A stretch of DNA of 43,310 nt from a virus. Positions 23,633 through 32,219 of the stretch are shown one piece after another; the first letter of the stretch is position 1; each line of letters begins with the position of its first letter. The notes under the pieces are model-generated. The model did no database searches. It had not been told where the DNA came from and saw only the letters and a program-made list of their open reading frames with translations. The stretch covers positions 1 through 43,310 of IMG/VR virus record IMGVR_UViG_3300025648_000003. One strand, given 5' to 3'. A program made the position numbers and the translations under genes.

Positions 23633-25873
23633 TTAATCATCATTATGCCAGTAATCTTTCCGTGGGGATACAGTCCAATAATTTTCCCTTAATAATACAT
23701 CCCAACAATCCCCTCTTGGGGACATTAACCAATAATTTTCTCGGGTGCTTACATTCCAATAATCTTGTCTTGGTGAGACGTGCCATACAGCTTCAGATTT
23801 ATTGAATTCTGATTGGGTGCTTGAATCAGCCAATAATACATTTTCAATATCCGTGACATTGAATTGAGCTTCAATCGTTTGTACATCAGCAATATCCATT
23901 GGCTCGGATATGGATTCATTGATGGCGATGTGCTGGTTGCTGAAATCATCAAGATTAACCAATTCATTATCAAAAACATTGTAGTTTGTCTGCTCAGCAG
24001 TAATGTCAGATATACTGAATGATTCACTAATTGCCTCAAAAAAGTTGTCTTGCTCCCCATTTGCATCAAAAGACACCAAAGGCTCAATGATCGTTTCAAG
24101 GAAGGCAAATGTTGAACCATAAGTATCATTAAGTATTTGAGACTCAATATCATTAACTAAAAACTGGGCTTGAATGGTTAATACATCTTCAGCATTTAAT
24201 GCCTCGGTAATATCTACTACAAATTGAGCATTGATTACGAGAACATCATCAAGAGTTTGGGGCTCCGTGTCATTGACTAAGAACTGGGCTTGAATGATGG
24301 GGGTATCTATTACATTTAATGCCTCAGTAATGGTTTCAATGAAATTTGACTGCTGAACACTTGAATCATCAGAGATTAAAGGTTCACTAATTGGCTCAAA
24401 ATAATTATCTTGTTCACTAAAGGCTTCAAATGACACCACATTTTCAGTGATATCTTGTAAAAAATTGCTTTGCTGATTACTAAAATCATCATCAATAATT
24501 GGCTCTGATATCGATTCAATAAATTGAGCAGCAATAGTTGGTGAATCAAAGACCTCAAAAGGCTCTAAATCGCTCACAGCGAATTGAGCCGTGATGCTTG
24601 GAGTATCTACATCAATTATATTTTCAAAGACGCTGACGGCAAATTGAGCGGTGATCGTTTGGGAGTCATCAGCTGTTTGATTTTCAGTAATTGATTCAAT
24701 AAAATTACTGGATTGGGTACTTGAATCATCAATTGATGCGGGTTCAGAGATGGATTCAAAAAAGTTATCTTGCTCAGCGTTTGCATCAAAAGAGCTTAAA
24801 GGCTCAATAATTGACTCTAAAAAGTCACATTGTTGAACGCTGAAATCATCATTGGTTTGATTTTCCGTGTTACTGACGACAAATTGACCAGTAATAGTAA
24901 GAAGGTCATCAAGTGTTTGAGGTTCATTTTCAACAACAGCGAATTGGGCTGTGATTGTTGTGGTGTCAGTAAGTAATTGTGGTTCAGTATTACTGACAAC
25001 ATATTGGGCTGTAATTGCCATGAAGTCATCACTGGCAATAGTCTCAGCAATGGATTCAAGAAAATTAGATTGCTCTAAATTACTATCATTGCTGGTAATG
25101 GGCTCAGAGATAGCTTCAAAAAAGTTGTCTTGTACACTAAATGCCTCAAAACTAACAACATTTTCAGTAATGGACTCTAAGAAAGCACTTTGTTGGGTGT
25201 TAGAATCATTCGCCACCAATGGCTCGGTGATGGACTCAAAATAGTTATCTTGCTCAAGGAATGTATCTTGTGAAACAACAGGCTCAACAATAGACTCAAG
25301 AAAGCTTGATTGTTCACTGTTGGAATCATTTGCAGTAAAAGGTTCAAAATCGCTGACAGAGAATTGGGCTGTAATTTCAATACCCAATACTGTTTCAAGA
25401 TCATTACCAGCCAATGCACCACCGCCAAACATGGTCATAGAGCCAAAAGCATTGACCTCATTAATGTTGACGGGGATTTCAGTTACAGATAAATTTTCAG
25501 TAATTGATTCTGAAAAAGTAGTATTGATTACATCTATATCATCACTGGAAAACGATTCAACACGACTAATGGTAAATTGAGCTGATATAGACTCAGATTC
25601 ATTAGCGGTTTGAATCTCCGTGATTACTTGTAAGAATGTGCTTTGTTGAACGCTGACATCAGTTAATGATTGAGCTTCAGCAAGAGCTTCAACAAATCCA
25701 GCAAAATAAGTTTTTGAATCCGCTGAAGTCAATGCTTCAGTGATGACTTCTAAAAAACTAAATTTCTGTGTGTTGGAGTCTGATGATGTAACTGACTCTG
25801 TAATAGATACGGCATACGCATGGTTTGAAGTCGAAGAAAAAGGGAGTTGGCTAAATGCCGATGTACCAAACAT
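23633..25873 (-). CDS. Fiber-like protein of 32 exact 20-residue repeats, 746 aa
   Basis: After 21 residues (MFGTSAFSQLPFSSTSNHAYA) come six 20-residue units, a 31-residue insert (AFGSMTMFGGGALAGNDLET...), then 26 more units, and a 54-residue tail. Every unit is exactly 20 long; a typical one reads ESITEPLVANDSNTQQSAFL. Position 5 is almost always Glu, position 11 mostly Asp or Glu, position 19 Phe. The tail has five 9-residue units like WHVSPRQDY. The strict register and the two strand-like halves suggest a regular beta-solenoid or filament. Very acidic overall. I take it as a fiber, of head or tail; no enzyme domain is seen. Confidence 0.85.
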   Translation of the reverse strand: MFGTSAFSQLPFSSTSNHAYAVSITESVTSSDSNTQKFSFLEVITEALTSADSKTYFAGFVEALAEAQSLTDVSVQQSTFLQVITEIQTANESESISAQFTISRVESFSSDDIDVINTTFSESITENLSVTEIPVNINEVNAFGSMTMFGGGALAGNDLETVLGIEITAQFSVSDFEPFTANDSNSEQSSFLESIVEPVVSQDTFLEQDNYFESITEPLVANDSNTQQSAFLESITENVVSFEAFSVQDNFFEAISEPITSNDSNLEQSNFLESIAETIASDDFMAITAQYVVSNTEPQLLTDTTTITAQFAVVENEPQTLDDLLTITGQFVVSNTENQTNDDFSVQQCDFLESIIEPLSSFDANAEQDNFFESISEPASIDDSSTQSSNFIESITENQTADDSQTITAQFAVSVFENIIDVDTPSITAQFAVSDLEPFEVFDSPTIAAQFIESISEPIIDDDFSNQQSNFLQDITENVVSFEAFSEQDNYFEPISEPLISDDSSVQQSNFIETITEALNVIDTPIIQAQFLVNDTEPQTLDDVLVINAQFVVDITEALNAEDVLTIQAQFLVNDIESQILNDTYGSTFAFLETIIEPLVSFDANGEQDNFFEAISESFSISDITAEQTNYNVFDNELVNLDDFSNQHIAINESISEPMDIADVQTIEAQFNVTDIENVLLADSSTQSEFNKSEAVWHVSPRQDYWNVSTRENYWLMSPRGDCWDVLLRENYWTVSPRKDYWHNDD
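23650..23800 (-). repeat. Five tandem 27-bp units coding a Trp/Arg nonapeptide
   Basis: The C-terminal 50 residues of the repeat protein consist of five units: WHVSPRQDY, WNVSTRENY, WLMSPRGDC, WDVLLRENY, WTVSPRKDY, then WHNDD. Each begins with Trp, has Arg at position 6 and an aromatic or Cys at position 9. At DNA level this is a 27-bp repeat. This basic, aromatic module is very different from the acidic 20-residue repeats before it and may be a capping or attachment module. Confidence 0.85.
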
Positions 25874-25903
25874 CCCTTGTCCTTAAAAAGATAAAACTAT
25901 TAT

Positions 25904-26122
25904 TTAAACTTCTACTTCAGGTTCATGAGCTAATGATTCTTCAAGCATTTTAATGAACGCTTGCTTGCCGACTTGAAGCTGGTCTAAAGAAAATTGTGCT
26001 GACCCAATCTTACGGTCAAGGTCTACACAATGTTGAAATAACGCCTGTTGCTCGGCAGTTAATTCGTTAAAGTCATACTCTTTATCATTGATTGTTACGG
26101 GGTTTGTTTTTTTCTCGCCCAT
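25904..26122 (-). CDS. DUF6447-like small protein, 72 aa
   Basis: The product reads VTINDKEYDFNELTAEQQALFQHCVDLDRKIGSAQFSLDQLQVGKQAFIKMLEESL (in pieces). A short strand pair, K-E-Y-D-F-N-E-L, then two long helices match a small protein family (which I recall as DUF6447) found near fiber genes in cyanophages and other aquatic phages. Function unknown; a chaperone-like helper of the neighbouring fibers would fit. Flanked by fiber-type genes on both sides. Confidence 0.75.
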   Translation of the reverse strand: MGEKKTNPVTINDKEYDFNELTAEQQALFQHCVDLDRKIGSAQFSLDQLQVGKQAFIKMLEESLAHEPEVEV

Positions 26123-26159
26123 ATCGTTCTCCTAAAATACCAGCTAAATAGGTAGCTGA

Positions 26160-26381
26160 TTAACCTTTTACTGCGTTTTCAAATGGCGTTAAATCATGCT
26201 CGCCATAAAACTCTGCACCTTTAGCAATTTGAATTTCTAAGTGTTCTTTATTACGCTTAACTGTGTCAGCCCAATCTTCATCAGACATATCTTCAGGCTG
26301 TCCTGCATTTAAAAGATTAACTGAATCCATTGAGGAATCGTAATTGCGTTGTACTTCTTGTTCAGGTGTTAGTTCTAACAT
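26160..26381 (-). CDS. Hypothetical protein, 73 aa
   Basis: I choose the ATG at 26381 (MLELTPEQEVQRNYDSS) with AAAGGA eight to nine bases upstream; a longer version would begin inside the fiber gene. The product is acidic and helical, with LNAGQPEDMSDEDWADTVKRN and KGAEFYGEHDLTPFENA. It lies directly after the S74 fiber gene, the place of small fiber assembly helpers, but no family is recognised. Confidence 0.7.
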   Translation of the reverse strand: MLELTPEQEVQRNYDSSMDSVNLLNAGQPEDMSDEDWADTVKRNKEHLEIQIAKGAEFYGEHDLTPFENAVKG

Positions 26382-26382
26382 T

Positions 26383-28281
26383 TTATTTTCCTTTAAGTTG
26401 GTCAATTTCTGCTTTAAGTTCTTGAACTGCTGACACCAAAGTGGCTACTAAAAATGAAGTATCAATGCCTTGATAAACTGGTTTACTTTCTTCATCAATG
26501 GCATCTTTTTCGCCAGTTACAGCATCAGGAAATACAGATTGAAGTTCATGGGCAATAAAGCCTTGACCTGTACCACCTACTTTCCAATCATAAGTTACTG
26601 GTTTAAGTTGCGATACTTTAGCCAAAGCACCAGTCATTGGTGCAACATTTTCTTTTAAACGATAGTCGGAAAGATTAACAAATAATGTAGTAGATAAGGT
26701 TGTTTGAACCGCACCTACTTGGCTGCCATTTCTAAAAATAGACCAAGCATTGTTTGTATTAGCAGCCGAATCAGTATCATAAGTTCTAATTTGTGGTCTT
26801 ACAGAACCATTGCTAACAACAGTAACAGCACCATTACCGCCATAACTGCTTGGTGTTGTTCCAAAAAAGCTACTTCCGTTGGCATAAACATAACCAATAG
26901 TTCCATCACCATCAGATAACACAATGTAGTTACTTGCTGTACGGATGTCTAGACCGCCACTATTGCCTAGGTAAGCACCAATAATAGTATTTTTAGAGCC
27001 TGTAGTAATTAAATATCCAGCAGGAGGCCCAACAAAAGTGTTGCCTGTACCTGTTGTTAAAGAATAGCCAGCTTGCGCTCCAATACAAATATTAGATGAG
27101 TTTCCAGTACCAGAATAAGAATATCCAGCTTGATAACCGTAAAATGTATTGTAAGTACCTGTTTGGTTTGTATACCCAGCTTGATAACCGACAGCGGTGT
27201 TGTAAGATGCGGTGGTGTTTGAATAAAGTGATTGAACACCAACTGCAACGCAATTTGTACCAGTAGTATGATTTTGACCACTACCTTTACCAATAAAAGA
27301 ATTACCTGAACCTGAAGTAATTGAGTAGCCAGCAATATCACCAACAAGCGTATTTTCACCGCCTGTCATAGTTGCATTGCCTGTTCTACTACCAATACAA
27401 GTTACGCTATTCGCTGTTGTAACCCCTAAACCAGCAGCATATCCAACAAAAGTGTTTAATGAACCACTAGCAGCGTGGTTATATCCAGCTTGATAGCCAA
27501 TAGCGGTTAATTTATCACCTGTAGTATTTGTGTATCCAGCTTGATAACCTACTGCTGTGTTGTTAGATGCGGTGGTGTTATATAAAGATGCAGCTCCTAC
27601 AGCCACATTTGAACTACCGGCACCGCCAGCAGTACCTGCATAGCTTCCAACAAACACATTGTCATGACCGGTTGTTAATGTTGCGCCAGCGTAATACCCA
27701 ACAGCCGTTGTGCCAAAAGTTTCTGTAGCTAAATTGTAAGTTCCAGCGGATAGTATTCCAAGTGCAGTTAATTTTGAACCAGTTGTGTTTGAATAACCAG
27801 CAGAATAGCCTAAATAAATATTGCTGTTTCCGGTGGTGTTAGCCACGCCAGCGTTGTACCCAACAGCCGTATTTGTGCTTACACTACCACCACCCTTACC
27901 AACAGTAAGACCTGATATAGAAGCATCATTAGTTACTGTTAAGCCAGCGGGGAGGGTTACATTACCACTAGCATCTTGGTTTACGGATTTTTCAGAGGGA
28001 TAAGTTATAAAGACATTGACTGTACCTGAGAATGTCACCGCTAAACCTCCATTGCTGGAAGATAAAATGGTTGTTCTAGTTAAAGTTGGACCTGTTGTTG
28101 AATAAGTCCCTAGACCTACTTCCCAATTTCCTGATGTATCAAATGAACCATAGTAAGTGGTATTACCATTACCAACGGCAACAAAAGATTGATAGCCAGC
28201 TACACTACCTGAAAGAGTAAAGCTAACAGTGGTGTTAGCAGTACCCGTTTGCTGTACTCGATCATATAGTGCTAAAGTCAT
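26383..28281 (-). CDS. Fiber/spike with beta-roll repeats and S74 self-cleaving chaperone, 632 aa
   Basis: The N-terminus (TLALYDRVQQTGTANTTVSFTLSG) is a family-typical anchor. Residues about 125-450 are repeats such as NTAVGYQAGYTNTTGDKLTAIG, like the left-handed beta-roll of trimeric adhesin heads. The C-terminal 95 residues are a peptidase S74 domain: SDYRLKENVAPMTGALAKV, LKPVTYDWKVGG, GQGFIAHELQSVFPDAV and an ending coiled coil. S74 domains trimerise the fiber and then cleave themselves off, with the Ser of SDYRLKEN as nucleophile and the Lys next to it. Lies within the head gene block, so it may be a head fiber or a second receptor-binding protein. Confidence 0.9.
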   Translation of the reverse strand: MTLALYDRVQQTGTANTTVSFTLSGSVAGYQSFVAVGNGNTTYYGSFDTSGNWEVGLGTYSTTGPTLTRTTILSSSNGGLAVTFSGTVNVFITYPSEKSVNQDASGNVTLPAGLTVTNDASISGLTVGKGGGSVSTNTAVGYNAGVANTTGNSNIYLGYSAGYSNTTGSKLTALGILSAGTYNLATETFGTTAVGYYAGATLTTGHDNVFVGSYAGTAGGAGSSNVAVGAASLYNTTASNNTAVGYQAGYTNTTGDKLTAIGYQAGYNHAASGSLNTFVGYAAGLGVTTANSVTCIGSRTGNATMTGGENTLVGDIAGYSITSGSGNSFIGKGSGQNHTTGTNCVAVGVQSLYSNTTASYNTAVGYQAGYTNQTGTYNTFYGYQAGYSYSGTGNSSNICIGAQAGYSLTTGTGNTFVGPPAGYLITTGSKNTIIGAYLGNSGGLDIRTASNYIVLSDGDGTIGYVYANGSSFFGTTPSSYGGNGAVTVVSNGSVRPQIRTYDTDSAANTNNAWSIFRNGSQVGAVQTTLSTTLFVNLSDYRLKENVAPMTGALAKVSQLKPVTYDWKVGGTGQGFIAHELQSVFPDAVTGEKDAIDEESKPVYQGIDTSFLVATLVSAVQELKAEIDQLKGK

Positions 28282-28293
28282 TTAAGACTCCTA

Positions 28294-28896
28294 TTAAGAG
28301 GTTGCTGTTGTGCTGTAAGTTACTGAAACTGTATCACCCGCTGTAGTGATTTTGGCTGTACCAAATGCACCTGAGCTATACAATATGCCAGTGGTTGAAG
28401 ATTGAGTTGCTGATGCACCTGAACCTGTTACCAAAAAGCAACCAGCAACAGTTCCACCAGCACCAGTGATGGTGTAAGTAATTGCAGTAGCAGTGGCAGT
28501 AACAATGTTTGAACCCGGTGTTGCATTAGCATTACCAGTAGGGGTTGCAAACACAGCAGTGCCACGAACAGCGGAACCACCTACAGTGTAATTAGTAAAC
28601 TCTGTCCATCCAGCATGGGAAGACATTGTGTCAAGGGGTGAAAATGTAGGGGTTGCATTAATCAATCCCAAGAATGGACCTACTAAAGTAGTAGTAGTTT
28701 CCAAAAGTGCTGTAAGCATTAAAATCTTACCGATTTGATTCACTTGGTTTTCAAACTCTTCAGCCCATTTGAAATTACCATCTTTATCATGACACACCAT
28801 ACTGTAACGACCAGTCATACCGATGTTTTGATTTGAAGTAACATTGGACTGCATAGTGGCTAACGCATGGTCGCCATTTCCTGTAAATTCTTTCAT
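28294..28896 (-). CDS. Structural-type hypothetical protein, 200 aa
   Basis: The product has GMTGRYSMVCHDKDGNFKWAEEFENQVNQIGKILML, then FLGLINATPTFSPLDTMSSHAGWTEFTNY (in part), and a Gly/Thr/Ala-rich beta C-terminal half. The C-H-D-K-D-G-N-F-K-W and D-T-M-x-S-H-A-G-W-T-E signatures recur in a widespread phage protein coded near minor head or fiber genes. It is probably a virion protein, perhaps the base of the following fiber. Function not established. Confidence 0.78.
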   Translation of the reverse strand: MKEFTGNGDHALATMQSNVTSNQNIGMTGRYSMVCHDKDGNFKWAEEFENQVNQIGKILMLTALLETTTTLVGPFLGLINATPTFSPLDTMSSHAGWTEFTNYTVGGSAVRGTAVFATPTGNANATPGSNIVTATATAITYTITGAGGTVAGCFLVTGSGASATQSSTTGILYSSGAFGTAKITTAGDTVSVTYSTTATS

Positions 28897-28898
28897 TT

Positions 28899-29732
28899 TT
28901 ATTCCTCTAAGTCAAAAGTGATGATGGGTTTGCAAATACAGCGACAATTGGGTAAATCTGCGGGTAATCCCCGTACTTCGTTTCCATACATCATACCAAT
29001 ATACGGAGGATCGTCAAATGAATATTCATTACCTGACATTTTGACATGAAGCGGTCTAGGCTCTTTCCCCCCTCCTGAATGAATCCAAACGAACTTCTTA
29101 ACTCCTAGAGCTTTGAGCTTAGTCGTGTTAATTGATTGGTAAGCCTTACGAGTTTGATCGAGGGCTACATTTTTAGCATGACGCACATTACCATGATATT
29201 TCTTTGTGAGAAAAGGCACAAGGTCTTGTAAACCATTTCCAGTAGTAATGCTTCGCATGACAGCACCTTGAACCTCTCCAATGTACTTTTGGGGTATGAG
29301 TTTGATTAAATTGCTGGCTTCTAGAGTGCTTGCCTTGATTACGTCTTGAAGTACAGCATCACTAAATGAAGTATTGATAGTGAAATCTTTACTAGCGTCT
29401 TTAAGAGACATTCCTAATGTGATTGATGAATTACGCATAGTTCTAGAAATCATGCGATCTACAGCTCGTTTTGCTAGTTTGTCAAATCTTGTTGTCCATT
29501 TTTTGAGCAAATAGTTCAAAATAATCCTAGATTGACTAGATGTAGAAGCATCCATTGCAGAACCAAAATTGGTTTCTTTAAAGGTGCGCTCTATCTCTCG
29601 CTTTACGTCACGATACATTAAACCCACCAAATCAACGATAGGTTTGGCAAAATCAGCAGAAATTCCAGCATTAGGTCTTAAAGCTCCACCAATCAAACCA
29701 TCTTTAGGATCAAGCTTTTTAATTGGCTTCAT
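28899..29732 (-). CDS. Minor head protein (Mu gpF / SPP1 gp7-like)
   Basis: The 277-residue product is mostly helical and ends with the head morphogenesis domain: NVALDQTRKAYQSINTTKLKALGVKKFVWIHSGGGKEPRPLHVKMSG and YGNEVRGLPADLPNCRCICKPI (both cut). The D-Q-x-R, W-x-x-S-G-G-G-K-E-P-R-x-x-H and P-N-C-R-C signatures are those of Mu gpF. A few copies sit inside the capsid with the portal, which is coded 5 bases upstream. Confidence 0.9.
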   Translation of the reverse strand: MKPIKKLDPKDGLIGGALRPNAGISADFAKPIVDLVGLMYRDVKREIERTFKETNFGSAMDASTSSQSRIILNYLLKKWTTRFDKLAKRAVDRMISRTMRNSSITLGMSLKDASKDFTINTSFSDAVLQDVIKASTLEASNLIKLIPQKYIGEVQGAVMRSITTGNGLQDLVPFLTKKYHGNVRHAKNVALDQTRKAYQSINTTKLKALGVKKFVWIHSGGGKEPRPLHVKMSGNEYSFDDPPYIGMMYGNEVRGLPADLPNCRCICKPIITFDLEE

Positions 29733-29737
29733 TTAGC

Positions 29738-31960
29738 TTATTTTTTATAAAGATTATCTAAATGTTTTTTTGCTGAATTTGAATGTTGTTTAGCTAGGTC
29801 TAATTTGCCTTCTTTTTCATAAGCCCTAGCCGCTTCCATGTGAGCATGAGCCGCTTCTTTTGGGTTATTTAAACCATCTAAAACAAAAGCTTTTTCAGCT
29901 TTAACAACAGATCCAAAATCTTTAGCGTCTTCCACTTTATTAAATGGCTGTTCTACGTTTTTTGATTTTTCTTGAGAAGTTTCAGTATTTTGTTGAGGCT
30001 TATGAACATTACCAAAATGCTCTAAAGCTCTACTCTTGGAAGAAAAGCCACTAGCACTATATTCTCTGCCTTCATGCGATTTAACATTATGTTGTTCAGC
30101 AGGAATGCTTACACCCCATTGAGTTGTTTCTTTATGACTTGCAATTTTTCCATTAGCACTCTTATTAAAAGATTTAGTGCCTGTTCCTGAAGATACAGTC
30201 CCAGCCTCTTTGCCCTCATGAAGAATGGTATGTTTTTCTTTATTTGTAATTTCGCCAGTAGAACTTGAAACCTTATTACTTCCTACTGTTTTATATTCAT
30301 TACCTTTGGCAGAAGTAAATTTACCCTTTTTTAGAGCCGCAGGACCTTCTTTTACATTTCCCTTGCCATCAATAAGGACATGAGCACCATTAACAGTAAT
30401 CCACTGCTCATCAGCATCTAACGCATCAGTTACTCTATCAAAAGGCTGTTCTTCTCCACCATCAGGATCATCTTCGGGATCATCTTCAAGGTCTTCATCA
30501 TTAGGACTTTCTTCCATGATGCCTAATTCGTTATAACCACTTTGTTTATCAGTAGCAATACGTTGACGCTCATCTTCACTAGATAAAGCACCTGATTGGA
30601 TAAGAATTGCAGAAGTTTGAGCTTTCGTAAAGTTAGTAGCCGCTAATTCTTCAGCAGTAGGAGTATCAAGAGGCAACCAGTTCAAGGTTGTTTCTACATC
30701 CATTGCGCCCAATTTAGGGATTACATACGCTTTCATTACTAAAGCATGATGCCGTTCAGCCAATGGAGTAAGGTCATGGGTTTGTATTGATTCCAATAGC
30801 TCGTGATAGCTTGCTTCCTCATAATCACCTGAAGAATTGAATCCTTTAGGAGAAGTTCCAATCAATTTAGTGGCTGGTACTCCAGCAATAGCGGCAACAA
30901 GCTGATACTGAGTCATGATTAAAGCATCCATATCCCCAAGAGAAGTATCGAATTGCTCGAATTCATCCCCTTCTTTATCGCCTAGCTTGACACCAAAGTT
31001 ATCTCGATATTGTGACCATTGTTGAAGTCTCTCAATAGCGGCATTGGAATTTGACATAACAGCTTCCATGTCTGTTTTCCAAACAGTTGTACGCTTAGTC
31101 ATTGCTAATTGTGGTGCTTCATTGGCTGTACGCTCAGAAGCGTAAACCCGTTCCATAATCTGCTGTGAAAGTGGAATACCACCATAAAGGTAATTAGGCT
31201 TTAATACATCTACTGGTTCTGCATGACGGAAAATGATTAAATGGCTTCTATGAATCTTCTTACCATTAATGATCCACCAAGTAGGTTCGTAGAAATGCAG
31301 AGTATCAGGTTGGCTTGCAGAAGCACCATCCAGCATAGGAGCTGTCCAGTACGGATCAACTTGCACAATGCCTTTATACGATCCTGCCGTAATGCCATCA
31401 ATGTTAAATGGCTTTTCATAATATTCAGGGTCAGTTGACATAACCTTGAACATGGCAATCCGAATACCAAAGATTCTGCCTTTGCGGATGAACTCTCGCA
31501 TATTCTTTTCAAGGCTCATTGATCGGTCATACCGCTTCATGATCTTAACTACTTCAGGCTCTAGCTCATCGCCATCTACGCTGACAATGTTATATCCCTT
31601 ACGAATAGCATCATCGGCTGGCATTGCACAGGCTTTGTTTACTAACCAGTTTTGAGCAATAATTCCGCAAAGCTGTGAGCCGATAAACCCTTGTGAGGAA
31701 TACCATCCCACTAATGCTTCACTAATTGAATTGTTTAAAGTGTTGTAAGCCTTAAATTGTGGAAAGCCATCGCTGGAATCATCTTGAGCATATTCGCCTG
31801 TAAAAATAGGCTGTTGTCTTTTTAAATCAAAAATACGCTCTACTAAATCAAAACGCTTTTCAGGCTTGTCATAATCAACATGAGTGCTGAACAAGCTCGT
31901 TCTAGGAACAGCCTCTTTTGGTTCTTTTTTTACTTTGGGTTTTTTGAACCAATTAAGCAT
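29738..31960 (-). CDS. Portal protein (DUF1073) with long C-terminal extension, 740 aa
   Basis: I choose the ATG at 31960 (MLNWFKKPKVKKE) with AAGG seven bases upstream; a TTG at 31975 has no ribosome site. The first 480 residues match the DUF1073 portal family: LVNKACAMPADDAIRKGYNI, IRKGRIFGIRIAMFKV, LIGTSPKGFNSSGDYEEASYHELL. The remaining 260 residues are an acidic linker (DEDLEDDPEDDPDGGEEQPF), a VNGAHVLIDGKGNVKEGPAAL segment, a lysine/serine-rich beta part, and a terminal helical pair (KEAAHAHMEAARAYEKEGKL). The portal is the DNA channel; the extension is unusual and may carry a scaffold or internal-protein role. Confidence 0.9.
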   Translation of the reverse strand: MLNWFKKPKVKKEPKEAVPRTSLFSTHVDYDKPEKRFDLVERIFDLKRQQPIFTGEYAQDDSSDGFPQFKAYNTLNNSISEALVGWYSSQGFIGSQLCGIIAQNWLVNKACAMPADDAIRKGYNIVSVDGDELEPEVVKIMKRYDRSMSLEKNMREFIRKGRIFGIRIAMFKVMSTDPEYYEKPFNIDGITAGSYKGIVQVDPYWTAPMLDGASASQPDTLHFYEPTWWIINGKKIHRSHLIIFRHAEPVDVLKPNYLYGGIPLSQQIMERVYASERTANEAPQLAMTKRTTVWKTDMEAVMSNSNAAIERLQQWSQYRDNFGVKLGDKEGDEFEQFDTSLGDMDALIMTQYQLVAAIAGVPATKLIGTSPKGFNSSGDYEEASYHELLESIQTHDLTPLAERHHALVMKAYVIPKLGAMDVETTLNWLPLDTPTAEELAATNFTKAQTSAILIQSGALSSEDERQRIATDKQSGYNELGIMEESPNDEDLEDDPEDDPDGGEEQPFDRVTDALDADEQWITVNGAHVLIDGKGNVKEGPAALKKGKFTSAKGNEYKTVGSNKVSSSTGEITNKEKHTILHEGKEAGTVSSGTGTKSFNKSANGKIASHKETTQWGVSIPAEQHNVKSHEGREYSASGFSSKSRALEHFGNVHKPQQNTETSQEKSKNVEQPFNKVEDAKDFGSVVKAEKAFVLDGLNNPKEAAHAHMEAARAYEKEGKLDLAKQHSNSAKKHLDNLYKK

Positions 31961-31975
31961 ATCTGCCTTATTCAA

Positions 31976-32219
31976 AGAAACTTCTTTGATGAATCAATGA
32001 GGTATTAATTGTGATGTTTAATAAATTATTCATAACAACTAATTAAATTTATAGTCTATCTTTAATTACATTTTACATGAATCTACTATTTTTCGATCTT
32101 TTTGTAAAGCAAATAAAAATCATTGTAAAGATTCCCCGAAGGGTCAGGTTACGTTTATCCTGCGTCAGAAAAAGGAATTAACTGACCGATTGAAGCCAAT
32201 ATTAATCCATCAATCATCT
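31976..32219. other. 244-bp noncoding region between portal and Ref-like gene
   Basis: No open frame of note. It is very AT-rich in the portal-side half. A dyad CAAAGAA-AC-TTCTTTG lies at 31973-31988, next to the portal start. On the minus strand the Ref-side half holds three small stems in a row: GTCAG/CTGAC, CAGG/CCTG and CCC-TTCG-GGG (near 32133-32142) followed by AATCTTT. It may contain a weak terminator after the packaging genes and a new start signal for the head genes, or a structured leader. No clear sigma70 promoter was found. Confidence 0.5.

Noticed and set aside
24951-25580. Several frames on the plus strand and in other minus frames across 23749-25580
   Set aside because: They arise from the 60-bp repeat structure of the fiber-like gene, which keeps other frames open; compositions are unnatural (Leu/Ser/Ile-rich) and none has start signals.
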